Both the position numbers and the translations under genes were made by a program. DNA of 64,000 nt from Apricaphanius iberus (lineage: Eukaryota; Chordata; Actinopteri; Cyprinodontiformes; Aphaniidae). This document shows, piece by piece, positions 1-13,700 of this stretch; within the stretch, counting starts at the first letter, position 1; the number at the start of each line of letters is the position of its first letter. The stretch spans positions 1,054,001-1,118,000 of the forward strand of contig JAPXFQ010000831.1 of the NCBI GenBank assembly GCA_028564705.1. Reading direction: 5' to 3'. Under the pieces are notes generated by a model that did no database searches, had not been told where the DNA came from, and was given only the letters and a program-made list of their open reading frames with translations.

Positions 1-521
1 TGCTAGATACTCCCTCGCCTTCAAACAACTTATGGTTATGGAAAAGTAATTTTGTGTCTGTTTAAGTAAAATGAATGTTTATCTTGAATCCATATTGTCA
101 TTATAATTTACAAACTACAAATCTGATGTAGGTTGTAATAATTTAAAGTTCAGGCTTTTACATACTCTGTAGGCTATTTGTAATATTGCAAGGAAGTTTG
201 AGTATTACATTTGCTGTAATTTCCACACAATAATTCTACTCTTTAAGCAGGAAAAAACATATATTTTCAAGTTGTAAATAGTGAAAATAATTTAGAATTA
301 TTGCAGTGATGAAGATAGCAAGTTTGCATGAATCCGTACAGGAGAAAGTGAGACTGATAGCGTCAAAAGTAGACAGGGTGAAACTACAGAGAGTTCAGAT
401 ATTTCTTGTATATTATGGGTTGTTGGAGATGGGGAAATTTTTAACCTGCTCTTCCTTTTTAAAGGGGTTTAAAAGGAGAATGAATTTATATAAAATCGTG
501 ATGTAAAGTTTTGCTGAAACA
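1..521. other. intergenic, no gene seen
   Basis: AT-rich sequence upstream of the first transposon. A 66-codon open frame at 306-506 has no recognisable domain and no splice or neighbour support, so it is not called. Confidence 0.6.
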
Positions 522-2700
522 CAGTGGGGCAAAAAAGTATTTAGTCAGCCACCAATTGTGCAAGTTCCATCCATCCATCCGACCTCTTCCGGGGTCGGGT
601 CGCGCGGGCAGTAGCCTAAGCAGAGAGACCCAGACTTCCCTCTCCCCGGCTACTTGGGCAAGCTCCTCGGGGAGAATCCTGAGGCGTTCCCAGGCCAGCC
701 GGGAGACGTAGTCCCTCCAGCGAGTCCTGGGTCTTCCCCTGGGTCTCCTCCCGGTGGGACGTGCCCGGAACACATCACCAGGGAGGCGTCCAGGGGGCAT
801 CCTGACCAGATGCCAGAGCCACCTCAACTGGCTCTTCTCGATGTGGAGGAGCAGCGACTCTACTCCGAGCCCCCTCCAGATGACCAAGCTTCTCACCCTA
901 TCTCTAAGGGAGAGCCCAGCCACCCTGCGGAGGAAACTCATTTCAGCCGCCTGTATCCGTGATCTCGTTCTTTCCGTCACCACCCAAAGTTCGTGACCAT
1001 AGGTGAGGGTAGGAACGTAGATCGACCGGTAAATCGAGAGCTTTGCCTTTTGGCTCAGCTCTCTCTTCATCACGACAGACCGGTACAGCGCAGCATAACT
1101 GCAGACGCCTTATCAATCCGTCCATCGATCTCCCGCTCCATTTTTCCCTCATTGGTGAACAAGACCCCCAGATACTTGAACTCCTCCACTTGAGGAAGGA
1201 CCCCATCCCCGACCAGAAGCAGGCACCCTACCCTTTTCTGGCTCAAGACCATGGTCTCGGATTTGGAGGTGCTGATCCTCATCCCAGCCGCTTCACACTC
1301 TGCTGCGAATAGCTCCAGCAAAAGCCGTGGATCACGTTCAGATGAAGCCAACAGGACCACATCATTGTGCAAGTTCCCCCACTTAAAAAGATGAGAGGCC
1401 TGTAATTTTCATCATAGGTATACCTCAACTACGAGAGACAAAATGAGAGAAAAAGGTTTTCACTCCAAATGCTACGATGAGAATAGGTATATCGACAAAT
1501 TTTGAGCAGATTTACAACATTAGGAAATTGGTGCAGCACTTTTTGCGCACATACGAAAAGACAAACAGTTGTCATTGAGTCCTGTAAAAAAATGTCATTG
1601 AGTCCGAGACATTCTTCCCCAGCCTCACATGCTGCTTCCTGTCCATCAGGGAGTCGGTGATTAACCTGCAGAAGGGCTCAGCCACATTAATCTGGGAAAC
1701 GTTGCCTTGAAGAAGGTCTGGAAGGATGGTTTTGAATGATACATTACCCTACTCATTCTTTCCTTTATACATATTATTCGTCCTGGTCCCTTTACAGAAA
1801 AACTGGCCCAAAGCATGATGTTTCCACCCCCCTAATTCACAGTAGGTATGGTGTTCTTTGGATGCAACTCAGCATTCTTTCTCTTCCAAACATGACAAGT
1901 AGAGTTTTTACCAAAAAGTTATATTTTGGTTTAATCTGATAATATGACATTCTTCCAATCCTCTTATGGCTCATCCAAATGCTCTCTGGCAAACTTTAGA
2001 TGGGCCTGTACTGGCTTAAGCAGGGGGATACATCTGGCACTGCAGGATTTGAGTCCCTGATGGTGTAGTGTGTTGCTGATGGTATCCTTTATTTCTTTGC
2101 CCTCCCGTGTGGTTTTTGTTCATCGTTCTTTTGATCATTTTGATCTTGTGTGGAGCCCCAGATGGAGGGAGATATCAGTGGTCTTGTATGTCTTCCAGTT
2201 TCTAATAATTGCTCCCACAGTTGATTTTTTTCACAACAAGCTGCTTACCTATTGCAGATTCAGTCTTCTCAGTCGGGTGCAGGTCTACAATTGTGTTCCT
2301 GGTGTCCTTTGACACCTCTTTGGTTTTGCCCATAGCGAAATTTGGAGTTTGACTGTTTAAGGTTGTGGACAGGTGTCTTTCATACTGATAGTGAGTTCAA
2401 ACAGCTGCCAATAATATAGGTTATGAGTGGAGGACAGAGGAGTCTCTTACAGAAGAAGTTATACATCTGTGAGAGCCAGAAATTTCGCTTTTTTTGTAGG
2501 TGACCAAATACTAATTTTCTACCAGAATTTGCAAATATTTTTTTTTAAATCAGATGCGATTTTCTAGATTTTTTCTCTCTCATTTTGTCTCTCATAGTTG
2601 AGGTATACCTACTGTATGATGAGAATTACAGGCCTCCCTCATCTTTTTAAGAGAGAGAATTTACACAGTTTATGGCTGACTAAATACTTTTTTGCCACTG
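522..2700 (-). mobile_element. degenerate Tc1/mariner element, split by a Rex3 insertion
   Basis: The left terminal repeat starts with CAGTGGGGCAAAAAAGTATT near 522 and the right end mirrors it, finishing in ttttttgccactg at about 2700. Subterminal blocks are also mirrored: the 'aagatgaga...cctgtaattttcat...ggtatacctcaacta' block near 1390-1435 recurs inverted near 2585-2650. Removing the Rex3 insert leaves about 1.4 kb, close to normal Tc1 length. The antisense transposase is broken by many stops and deletions, so this is a dead copy. A TA follows the right end, but the expected TA on the left has been lost. A related, also broken copy lies at about 59740-61287. Confidence 0.85.
569..1363 (-). 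mobile_element. Rex3 (RTE-clade) LINE, 5'-truncated, with 3' (GGAT)n tail
   Basis: On the minus strand the element opens inside the reverse transcriptase at the conserved 'DVVLLAS' box, continues through 'EEFKYLGVLFT' and 'SIYVPTLTYGHELWV', and ends with the 'RLPGDVFRARPTGRRPRGR' segment typical of Rex3 C-termini. It finishes in short ATCC repeats (read on the plus strand) at 569-580. A frameshift near 1070-1100 separates two otherwise open frames, so no functional protein is made. It sits inside the left terminal repeat of a Tc1 element and is flanked by the 14-bp direct repeat attgtgcaagttcc at 555-568 and 1364-1377. That fixes it as a target-primed insertion that came after the Tc1. Confidence 0.9.
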
Positions 2701-3550
2701 TAAGCATGTAATCATTAAAATGAGGTTGTATGATGATGATGATGTTCTGCTTTAATGGGTTGTTCCACAATGGTTCAGTGGTATTTATAGGCATTCGTTA
2801 AACAAGAAATTCATTTATTTGGCTCCTTTTACCATGTTAACATTTAAAACGGCATTTATTGCAATCTATTGACACTTTTAAGTAATGTATAAGTGAGTAT
2901 TTTTTTCAGTAAATGATTTTCAAAGAATAGAAAAAAAATAACCTGAATATTTTAATGTTGTCTACAGGCAAAGAACCCCCTAAAAACATTCACCAAAAAT
3001 CAGTTCATTCTTCATCTGTATGCACTAAATCCACAGGCTGGGATTTGAACCCAGAACTTTCTTGCAAGGCAAGTGAAACCCCCACCAAAAATGTTTTAAA
3101 TTCTCAACTGCCTTTTGTGAGGCAAATCAAAGTGTCTAGTTCTGACATCTCCTCCACTCTCAGCTCTGTATATGGGCCATCTTTTCAGCTTGGGTTATAA
3201 AACTTTAACTTAAAATCTTTTCTTTCAATAATAATATTCAGCCTGAAAATATTCAGCTTGTTTTATTTATTTATTTTTGCACAGATGAGTTATTCTCTGC
3301 ACATACTCCACAACATCAAACATGTTTCTTCTGCTCCCACTGGCAGTCCTGAACAACTTGCCAGTACATTTTTCACAAAAAAGGAATATGTTCTTTTTTT
3401 TTAAAACAGTCAATGCTAGAGGAGACACTTTATTTATGCATTTTTTATGTTAAATATTTTTTTTTCATTCTAAATATTCATAATCAGAAATCAGTGTTTA
3501 AAGTTAATTTACTTCATAGTAATTATATTATTAATTATATTATATTATTA

Positions 3551-3609
<59 letters not shown>
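3551..3609. repeat. (TATC)n microsatellite
   Basis: About fifteen uninterrupted TATC tetranucleotides. A 79-codon frame running across it is a by-product of the repeat. Confidence 0.97.
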
Positions 3610-3964
3610 TTCACTGAGGACACTGTGTAAGGACACTGTATGGTTTCTTTAAAGATAAGAGCTGAATCATGTGTCTGTGCATGCAAACACAAGTCACAAC
3701 CAATGCAGGATATGCTTTTTCTGTTTCTGATACGCGAGGAGCGTGCGGATTATTGCCTTTTTTATTTCACGGTTTATCTTTTTTTCAGTGAGACTGAAGA
3801 AAATCATTACAACCAAGAGGCAAAGAACTTGGTTGGGAGTGGATAAAAGTGTTTTAATCTGAACAAAATAAAGAGCTTGTGACTGCTTCTGTTGAAATTG
3901 GAAATATGAATATCCATCTATCGGTCTGTGTCTTCGTCCATTCATTCGTCTTTTCACTCCTCCG

Positions 3965-4012
3965 TCCTTCCTTCCATCCAACCATCCATCCATCCCTTAA
4001 TCTGTCCGTCCA
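3965..4012. repeat. TCCA/TCCG-rich degenerate microsatellite
   Basis: Runs of ccatccatcc and variants (ccttccttccatccaaccatcc, tccgtccatccatccg). This kind of tract often marks the 3' tail of RTE-type LINEs and tRNA SINEs in fish, but no attached element body is recognisable here. Confidence 0.7.
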
Positions 4013-4092
4013 TCCATCCGTCATTTTTAATAAATTAGAATAAGCATTCCGATAAGGCTCGTTGATCAGAATAAAACTTTAATTCAATTACA

Positions 4093-4507
4093 TTTTCAAT
4101 TCAGTTTATTTATATAGCGCCGTTTCACAACAGATGTCATCTCAAGGCACTTTACAAGAAGAGTTATTACAATACAATGTTTAATTTAGAAATTAGAGAA
4201 CCACAGAAGATTGCGTCGTGTAATTCTCAGCAATCCCTCACACTGAGCAAGCACAAAGCGACAGTGGAAAGGAAAAACTCCCTTTTAACAGGAAGAAACC
4301 TCCGGCAGAACCAGGCTCAGCACAAGCGGTCATCTGCCGAGACCGTCTGTGGTTTGGAGAATACAGAACAGAGACACAGAAAGAGCAACAGAACTGATGC
4401 AGAAGTTTGTTGCAAGACGTGGAGAACTTTCCGTCACTGCAATGCCATCTTAGTCAGAGTCGTCAAGCAGGGCGGGTCAGGAGCACCTACTGTAGGAAGA
4501 GACTAAG
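4093..4507 (+). repeat. dispersed teleost repeat ('tttatttatatagcgcc' family)
   Basis: It contains the block series that recurs widely in fish genomes: 'tttatttatatagcgcc', 'ctcaaggcactttacaa', 'agtggaaaggaaaaactccc', 'aacaggaagaaacctccggc', 'agaaccaggctcag'. I recognise the family by pattern but cannot assign a transposon class. A 109-codon frame at 4177-4506 lies within it and is not a gene. Confidence 0.65.
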
Positions 4508-6322
4508 AGAAAACAGGTTAAATATTTAAAAAAATAACCTTTGAGTGGGTTTTAAACACTTATTTACAGTCACTTTGCTACAACTTTCACAACCTATATG
4601 TCATTTTTCTCAACTCTGGACAGAAAACTCACAACCAATGACCTTTTCTCAATTGCTTGGATACAACACACATAAAACGTAGAAAATTTGTTCATTCAAC
4701 AACAATCACCTGTTCAATATGACACAACTTAACATTAAAGTACTTCTATTTCAAAATGCAATTCTCACATTACATTTCAAATGGGTGTCTATATATTTCC
4801 TTTCAATTGATATACCTGCTCAAAATGATAAGTAACAGTTGCAATATTCTCAATGCTGTATGGATACAGACAAACAGCAATAATTGCACTGTGGTGTTTT
4901 GCATCAATATACTGTATTACAAAACTTTTACGTTTATTGATTCCATTGTGAATTCTCTTTACTACTGCATTACTTTTTCAGAGATGTGTTGACTATACAT
5001 GTACTACCATAAAAGTGGTTTTGTGTTGCAAGGTAGAGCTGCAAGCTTGTATTTCTGGTATTTTTTTTTTTTTTTCTTATTTTTTTTTGGCATCTAGGAC
5101 AGGCTGCAAAGTAAGAATTTCATTGTGCGGTGAAACATTTTTCTACTGTCAATGTGCGTATGACAATAAAGACTTTGAATCTATGAATAATGAAATTGGT
5201 ATCACCTATTTTGTTGTACAATGTTTGATGATTGTACAAAGAATGACTTAGTGAAACTGTAGGTTGCTTGTGCGTAGATGATCTATAGTTTTGTTTCAAT
5301 CGTATTTCACAGTAAATTTGTTTTTTGGAACCAATGTTTGTGCAAGTTGAAGTTTTCTTTAAAGATGTGAATGGACAAACAATGTTTTGAACACTGGTGA
5401 TTAAAAAAACCTGTAACCACACGTTTTTTTATACATTTTTTATTGGTGCGATGTAATGTTCTAGTCTGAAATTCTGGGGGGTTTTTGGGCTGTAAATGGA
5501 AAATGATCGACATCATCAGATATAAATGCTTGAAGCTTGAATGGGTCTGTAAAGATTTAAAGTCAAACTTTTGTTTTTAAAAGCAAGCAATAACAGAGAA
5601 CCCTAGAAATGTGAGTCTACAATTTGACCATGAAACATGTGTTGAACCCCTGATAGCTTCACCTTCGCCACAGTAAATCAACCTTATCTGACTGCAGTAA
5701 AATAAATGAGACAGGGGAGGACTATAATGTTAAAAATTATCGTAAAAACTGTCTCTAATCTGAATGATGGGCTGGATTCTTAACCCCAGATTAATAGGTG
5801 CCATGCCTCCTTAGATTCCTGCCAGCTCTCTGTCTCTTAGAGGATCGACATTTCTGGAGTCTTGTGTCTTGTCTGGTTTTTCAGCTGTCATGAGTAGAAC
5901 ACTGGGGTGCTGTTTTCTTTTCCATTGCTTCATTGGCTACAGATGAGAAATATGCCACACTGTCCTTGCATTGCACTTGTCTGCATTAGTGCAGCATTCA
6001 TGGAGCGGAGTTATTAGCTGTCATAGCTCAGCAGGGATACCCAAAGATCCTGTTACACTGATTTATCACAGGACTGACGTCAATCTCTGTTGGCTGTGCT
6101 TTAAACCTTCTCGCCACCGAAACAACCATACACATGAACACAACTGATCTGAGGACAGTTGTTCTCCACATGGCTCATTGGAATGCCTTCTTAAAGGGCG
6201 ACATCAGGTAAATTGGGTCACCTTTTGGAAACTATAAACCAATCAAATTAATGGATTTTTTTTTCAAGAACACCTTACCCAGCAATTTGAAATCCTTTGC
6301 ACCCATTGGTTGTGAACATTTA
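4508..6322. other. intergenic, mostly unidentified
   Basis: No gene is recognised. It contains a LINE-type tail at 5090-5180. The rest is AT-rich unique or decayed sequence. Confidence 0.5.
5090..5180 (+). mobile_element. LINE 3'-end fragment
   Basis: It ends in 'gtaagaatttcattgtgcgg' and 'gacaataaagactttgaatc', the characteristic 3' end of many fish L2/CR1-type LINE copies. No coding part remains. Confidence 0.55.
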
Positions 6323-6924
6323 GGGCGCTTTCACATGGTACGGGAGTCCGTACTCGGGTACGGTATTTGGTCAAAATCCACTTATTTCGTACCATGTGAA
6401 CACAGACTGTACCGTGCCAGAATACGGCCAGAGAGACCTGCCTTGGAGGTAGTATCCGAGTCCAGGTACGGCGGCCACGTATCATGTGAACACAACCGTA
6501 CTCTGGCCGTACTCAAGACAATAGACGCGCTCCATGCGGAAATGACGACACGCCGGCCGAAATTACAGAATCACCTCGCGACCATACAAATACCAAAACA
6601 ACGCGATTCAAGCATCCCACAGCAACACAGCAGGTTACAAAACGGCGGGTTTACTACAACACTCACCCTGTAGATGGCTTCAGGTAGCAGCTGACCAGTA
6701 GACCAGTTTGTTTACATTCTAGGCTGTCGCTCGTTTTATGACGTCGGTACTTCTCACTCCCTTGTTTGTTGGAGAACTAAGACTTATTTGTATACCGCCG
6801 CCTGCTGTTTATTTGTAGTAAAAGACTGGATCCCAATACGGTCAGAGATCCGTGACATGTGAACAGAAAAAATTAGCATTTTCTCTGGCCGTTTTCTGGT
6901 ACGGCCACACATGTGAAAACGGCC
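6323..6924. mobile_element. non-autonomous PIF/Harbinger-like MITE
   Basis: Terminal inverted repeats GGGCGCTTTCACATG (left) and, read inward from the right, GGCCGTTTTCACATG match at 13 of 15 positions. TTA trinucleotides flank both ends (6320-6322 and 6925-6927), as expected for PIF/Harbinger targets. The interior carries several copies of a GTACCATGTGAACAC-like motif and no transposase. The 140-codon frame at 6251-6673 crosses the left end and is therefore not a gene. Confidence 0.7.
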
Positions 6925-6927
6925 TTA

Positions 6928-9900
6928 AAGGGCTATGAGAGTCACACTTTAAGTGCCTCATCTTACCTGATGGCCCTGTTTTCCTGATGTCACCCCACAT
7001 GCCTAGTCATTCTCTGAACATGCTGAATCTGATCTAAACATAGGATTTATTCCCATGATCAAATTGTTCCACGTTTCATCTCATTTTGCCTTCATCAACA
7101 TGAGGATAATCTTAATTACCGGCTTTAATTAGTAAAATCATTACTGAGGATATTGAAACTTTCCTGCTGCTGTAAACACTTTACCCCAGGCAGAGGAGGG
7201 CATGCATCTGATTATGTGCAAATTATCCTACATCCTTATTAGAAAGTTTAATCAGACAGGTATTTATCCAGAGACAAGAGCTTGCCTGTTTTTTATTGGG
7301 CTTTTATTTGATAGGCAAACACAAAACAGTGGATGGCTGTAAGGTGGAAGTAAAAAAGAAACATGAGATATGTTTTTACTAATAAAAAATAAATTTCAAG
7401 TCAAAATTTTAACTAATCTATCGTTTTTGACGATTGAGGTGCTGATAGCGAAATTTTACTTGAGACCAGTTTGGTTATTTCCTCTTAAATTTAGCTAAAT
7501 CCAAAGATTATTGTTTTAGTCTGGAAGTCCAATACAGCAGCTTTTTCTAAAACAAGAAATTACTACGGAAGAGGTTTTAGAGGAACTGAAAAAGCTCCCC
7601 AGCAGCAGAGTGCCAAGACTGGAGCTTGCCTAGTTTGGGTTTACAGACTATACCCGGTCTTTTAATTCTCAAAGGAAGAGTTGTACCCACACTCTACTCA
7701 CAAAGTTGATCTTGTTTCCAGAACAGATTGGACTGTTCCTGATCCTGCTTGTGGTGTTTATGGACACCGTCTCATGGCACAGTCGTAGTGAAGAGAGTGT
7801 CTCGTTTCAGAACCTCTGGGTCTGAAATGATGTTCTGTTGACATTCTCAAACCATGGTCTTTAGGAGGCCTCCTGGATGCTGCCCTGTGGAGGTTTTCCA
7901 GATAAATTCCCGTGGGAGAAGACGCCAGGGTGGACCTGCAACCTGTCTGAGGGACTAAATATCCCTGGAGAGTATGGCTGGGGAAAAGGACATTTGGGTT
8001 TCCCTAAAACACCTTAACTCCTTGATTACCATTTAACGCTAAACAAAGGTATTTTGGGAAAATCATGTCCATAAACTGGACCCTCATCGGATTTCCCACA
8101 AATCAAAAAAGTTTGGTGGTTAAATCAGAGGTTTGGCATGATATTTGTCAGGTTTTAAGCCTCGGGCTCAAGCACATTTGTACATCAAACAGTGCGACCA
8201 TGTCAGAGGTAAAGAGTTTGTGGTTTCTATGTAGACATTTTCATTTCTGATTTGCACTGGGCCACTTTGGGGTCAAGTTAAAACAGGCTTCAAGCAGATT
8301 CTTCGCTTATCTTCTGTGGACCAGTTTTACATGTTCCAACCAATTTATGAGGTCAAATTAGGACCAGATGTGGAGTGAAGCTAATGATCAGCATTGATAT
8401 CCGTGGTAGGAGACTGTCTTTAACCAGCTTATTAGATCCGAAATAATTACACGAGAGTTTAAAACATATATATATTTTTAAAAAAACTTATTTTTAAATG
8501 CTTGGCATATAAATAAGTGAAAATGGAGATGATGGAGAAGAAGTCCAAACTATTAGCATGTTTACACAGCTTTCAATGTTCTACAGTTACATTTTTACTG
8601 CCTATGTACAAACACTATATAAAACCACACAAAATGCCCACTAACTATGTTTACACCTAAGAAGCTTTTCCTGTTTTATTCATCAGTAAAAAAATTGTTA
8701 AAACAAACAGAATTTTCTTCACATGTAAACATTTGTTAATGTGCAAAAAACTCTCCTAACAGCTAAATTAAGCAATTAATTGCAGCAATAAAGGAAATAA
8801 AAACCCATCTGTAAGAGCTGTAAAATCTGTCATAAGTTGATATAAAGTTTTGTTTTCATAAAAATATTTTTTTGCATAATTACACACGCAAACATTCTCA
8901 ACTGAATTATTTAACAAATATTTAACTGTGATAAGTTGAATAAAAATTAATATTGCAGCATAAATGAATCTATGGACTATTATTGAGATATTTTCAGGTA
9001 TTAAATACATACACGATTAAATATGAACATAAAAGAATGCTGCAATATATTTTATGTTGATTGCATATGTAATTGAGGTATTTATATAGTCCTGTGTTGT
9101 CATAAATTCCTATTCATAGAGTTCAAATTATTTCAAAACGGCCTGCAGTGGAAGACAATATAAATATAATTTATACACAGAAATATTAAATACTAAAGTA
9201 ATTATACATATTTTAACAATGGATACAATTTCAATATAGTGTATTTAATAATACACAAAAGTAAAAATGTAATTATTTTACTATTAAATAAATGTACTAA
9301 AACCTTTACATGCATCTTGCATATTTATTGCAATTTTGTTTAAATCAATAGAAGTACATACATAAAATATGTATAGATACATACAATTAACACATTACTT
9401 ATTTGTTATTGGCACTTTTGCCCCTCAGCTTTTAATATCCTGCACCAAAAAGTCCCCAAAACCCAACAACTGCCCCCTCTCTGCTCTGTCTGGTAGTATT
9501 AAGTAGTAAATTTAAATGGAAATTATAAGCATGTAAATTTAAGAGTAATTTTAAGGAAAAAAAAGAAAAATAGAAGGAAAAATCAAGTGAATTAAAATCT
9601 ATGAAGATAAAAAAAGATTTAACAAGCAAATAAAAAAGGTACATACATTTTTATTGAGGTATTTTTAGTTCAAAATTAAAAACATCATTTTGTGTCAATA
9701 ATCGATCTTGAAGTAGTTGTTTTCTGTATTTTTTTTTTGGTTTCTTTTGCTGTCAAAGTAATTATTATATTGAGCCATATATTTATTCTTGATTAAGATA
9801 ACTTTGGTCCTCCATACTTTATCAGATGGATTCACGTGTAAAGCTTTAACCCTCATAAAGCATCAGAGGCGCTGTTACGCCCTAACTGGACATAAAACGG

Positions 9901-10747
9901 CTTTAAAGCAGGTTTTTTGGGTTGTTATTAAGTGATTAGACGTTAATCTCACGTAACGAGACTGAATTTAGCTTATTTAAACAAACACACGTGCAGAGAA
10001 CAAGCTGGAGCCTAATGGGCATTTTCCTCATCTGAGCTGCAGTTTAAAACGTAAGCCAGTGAGGTTCTTATGGATTTAGTGATTGAGTCAATAAACAGAT
10101 GGTTTTAACTGTTCTTCACATTTAAACTCCTTCTTACAGAGTTTGGTGGTTTGGGGGTTTTCTCTGCTAGTTTTTACAATGGTTTCAATTCGAATGAATG
10201 TGTCTTATGAGGCTGTAGCACAACTATTAAATAAAAACAAAAGCTCACATTAATGTAGTCAGAGAGTGACGCTTTATTCACAGACAATGAGAACATTTCA
10301 GGCATTTGCAGAGCAGGATATAAGTCTTTCTCTCTCAGATGCCAAGAACTGTCTTGGGCTTTTTTTTCCAGCTGAAGAAACATTTTGGCAAAAAGCTTAA
10401 GTCACATGGAGACGAGGACTGCAGGACCTCAGCCTTGTCCCATCTGCACTTCATTTTCAGATTTTGTATTGGACCTTTGGCTGTCACTGAAAAGGAATTT
10501 CTGTACTTTCTGAATTATTTGTACAGCTGGCCGAGCCCAGCTCAGATTTTATTGTTGCTGGAAAGGGACAGGAAAAAAATCTGTGACCGTGTCATTTCCT
10601 GGGCAAAGGTACATCAAACAGTCTTCCTCTGCCAACTTTCCATCCCTCCATCTTTTACCGTCTTTCCTTCCATTTCACATGCCTACGATTTACCTCGTCT
10701 CTTCTTTGTATGCTTTTCTGTATTAAAACCCCCCTATGTCACTCGTT
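6928..10747. other. intergenic and downstream region of RPAP1
   Basis: No host exon is recognised. It includes one decayed RTE fragment (7861-8015) and long AT-rich sequence. The RPAP1 3' UTR should occupy the right end. A TTTATT (AATAAA on the minus strand) at about 10271-10276 is one possible poly(A) signal, but the end is not fixed. Confidence 0.5.
7861..8015 (+). mobile_element. decayed Rex3/RTE-type LINE 3' fragment
   Basis: Blocks such as 'aggaggcctcctggatgctg', 'gacgccagggtggacctgc', 'gagggactaaatatccctgg' and 'gagtatggctggggaaaag' parallel the C-terminal coding end of Rex3-type elements. It is heavily diverged, with no open frame. Confidence 0.5.
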
Positions 10748-13700
10748 TTAGTCCACTCCGTCTCCTTTGCCATCATGCAGAACAAGGACTGCCTCTAAAC
10801 GCTTCGCCCTGATGGGGGGCAGCTGTTCATACATCTCAAAGCCGAGCTGGAGGTGCTGTTGAGGCAGACGGAAAAGAAGCAAGTGATTCCTCAACACCTG
10901 GAAATGAAAGACAGAGTGAGAAGGATGTGAGAAAAGCAGCAGGAGTTCATCTTTACCAACTTTTTTCAGGGGCTCAGAGTGACCTTCTGAAATTAGCCTA
11001 GTGTGACAAGGAAGGTATCACGGGGAAGTATTACTAAGCTGTGGATGATGATTTACATAAGTTACAACTTGATCTGACTAAATCATAAACTGATCACTTT
11101 AACCTTAAAAGACAACAAAGAAGAGATATTTAACAAAGTGGCAAATCCGCAAACGCTTCAATACTTGTAAGTTTAGGAATAAAGTTACACTAATTAATGT
11201 GATGAAGTAGCATGGCCTCTATTCACTTTCACTGCACAAGACTCCACGAATGAAGAAAGAGAATATTTAAGGCACAATTCCAGAAAAATAACTAATCCCA
11301 GAGTCAATATTATTACCCCCTTTTAAGAACTATGCTTTTTTTATTGGGCTGCAGCACAAACTACTGTTGTGTAATGATTGGGAGTAACTTGTAATGCTTG
11401 AGTCACACAACGGAGAATAAACATGACAGAACAAGAAGTTCTGGGATCCCTGAAAGACAGCTCGTCTCTGAAGACCACAAAACCACTGCCAAGATAGTAA
11501 CAAATGACTTAGTCAAGTCAGGATTTACAGTCTGAAAGAAGGGAACCACTAACGCTCTACACAGAAATGGAAGGTAAAAACACCCTGGGGACAGATTGTG
11601 TGCACTGGAAACTTGTCTTTTTGGTAAGATGAGATGAAAACAACATCCCACAGGTAAAACACAACAGTGTAAAAGTATTGTGCTATGGGTATGTTTCACA
11701 GGATCTGGAACTGTGAACCTTGCCACGTTGAAAAAGAATAATAAAAGTAAATATATGTGAACCTTTTAGCGAAAACCTAAAGCTGTCAGAAGCAAAAACA
11801 GGTCCAGGTTGTTGCGTTTTTGACCCACTGGGGCTGACAAAGAACCACTTCAGGGAGACAAAATCCAACGTTACAGGCTTACCTTCTCAAAGCACTGAGG
11901 AAAAGCTCTGTTTATTTTTTATAGAAGGACCTGATAATTATGTCCTCAACTGTAGCTTGGTTAGACATGGTCACTGCATGGATCATGTTTGGAGGACTTT
12001 TACCCAACATTGAAGGGGAGGTCTTGAAGTTCTGTTGAGATTTCTTTGCAAGTGTGGATTGTTTTGGTTGTTACTGACATCTGGTGTGAATTCCAAACCA
12101 ATTGCTGCTTTAGAAATACTTGTACACATTTCTTCAACACTTATCGCTGCTGTACGATTTAGCGGGTTGAAAGGCATGGAAATCGTCAACCAGAACTGAG
12201 ACTGCATTTAAGGAAACGAAAGAAGATATTCTCTACACTGGTGAATGAAGGTATGAATAAATATTAGGAACGTTTAACTCTAATAAAGAATAGAAACATG
12301 ACTAAATGAATTTCAGAGAGCGTTTGAATGCATGTAGATTAATTAATGACCTTCGCTCTATGTGATCACCAGATATCCAGGGAAATCAAACATGGTTCCT
12401 AATAAAGACTTCACCGTCTTTTTACATATCCTTAGTATGCATGTCATCAAACTTTTTTGCTTTTCAGGGGTGACTTTGTTCTTCCTTGTCCAGAATCCTC
12501 ACAGTTTGTCTGCGGCGTCCTCCAGCACAGAGCCCTCAAACGCCCTGTCAACACTTCTGTTGCATGCTTTTCGTCTCGCTAGAGACAAGAACGACTTTTA
12601 AAAACCACTTTAGTCAAACACTGATCCTTTTTCCATACTCTTTCTGCTTCTCACAGAAACACTTGAACATATCATGAGGACATGAGCTTCGGTGCTTCAA
12701 CTAAGGACGCCTACATGGCGAATGGATAAGATCCAAATCAAGCCACAGGCGTTTCACCCAGAAGTGCAGGAGTGAAGGACAAACCTTCAATAAGCCTTAG
12801 GTTGATGAGCAACATCTCAGCTGAGTTACAGTTTATTTGTAATAGTTTGTTTCAATAAGCCTTTCAAAAGGACTCCAAATGTGGTTTGGATCTGATTTCA
12901 TGAAATACTGAAGGCCAGAAGCCAACTGAGACGAATAAATTCCTACACTTAGTCACTAAATGTAATTACAGCAGGACCTAATGAGACGTGATGGTGGAGC
13001 CAGCGAATGATGTCGGGTCAATGTTTGATTTAAGAAAAGTAATTAAAAGTTGCTGCAATAAAATAACGATTTCTACTTTTAAATCTTCTCTAACATTGAA
13101 CAGGTTAATCTCAAGGTAGGTTCTTTCAGTAATTCAGTTCAAAAAGGGAAAACTCATACACAAAAAGTCAACTACTTTCTGTTCATTTTAATGATTTTTT
13201 CCCGTATATTGACGTATATTGGCAGGATACAATATCTATCACGGTGCATGGGTGGAACGATTTCATATATTGAATATACAGTGATTCTATGAGTACTAAT
13301 ATATATTGTGATTTCTTTTTTTAAATAGAATTAAAAAAGGGCTGCAGCTATCTATTCTTTTTGTAATTGATTAATCTAGCACTTTATCAATTAGATTAAT
13401 CAATTTTTTTCTTTTTGTATATTTTTAAACAACCAAAACAAGCCATGTATAACGAAAATTTTGTTGCTGTAAAATGATCAAGCATTTGCCTATTATCTAT
13501 GAAAAAAACAGAGAACTCCAACACCAACATTTGGCTCCAAAACTAAGCCCATTTACATTATTTATTTATTTATTTGACAAAATAACAGTAAACAGCAATA
13601 ATGTAAGTTAACAAAGTAAACAGTTCATCCACTTTTGTGGAAAAATCTGAAAAGTTTTTGTGATTTTATTTTTATTTTTCGGCAATCACTTAAATAGTTT

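Larger units (their letters stand above)
2701..4092. other. intergenic, AT-rich, microsatellites only
   Basis: No gene is seen. Two simple-sequence tracts, annotated separately, are the only clear features. Confidence 0.6.

Noticed and set aside
3551..3609. CRISPR-like array
   Set aside because: A simple (TATC)n microsatellite with no spacers, in a vertebrate genome.
4177..4506. 109-codon frame
   Set aside because: Lies wholly in a dispersed fish repeat.
6251..6673. 140-codon open frame
   Set aside because: It crosses the left end of the Harbinger-like MITE and has no recognisable domain.
10339..10812. 157-codon plus-strand open frame
   Set aside because: It runs antisense into the last RPAP1 exon, shows no domain, and its composition is that of 3' UTR sequence.
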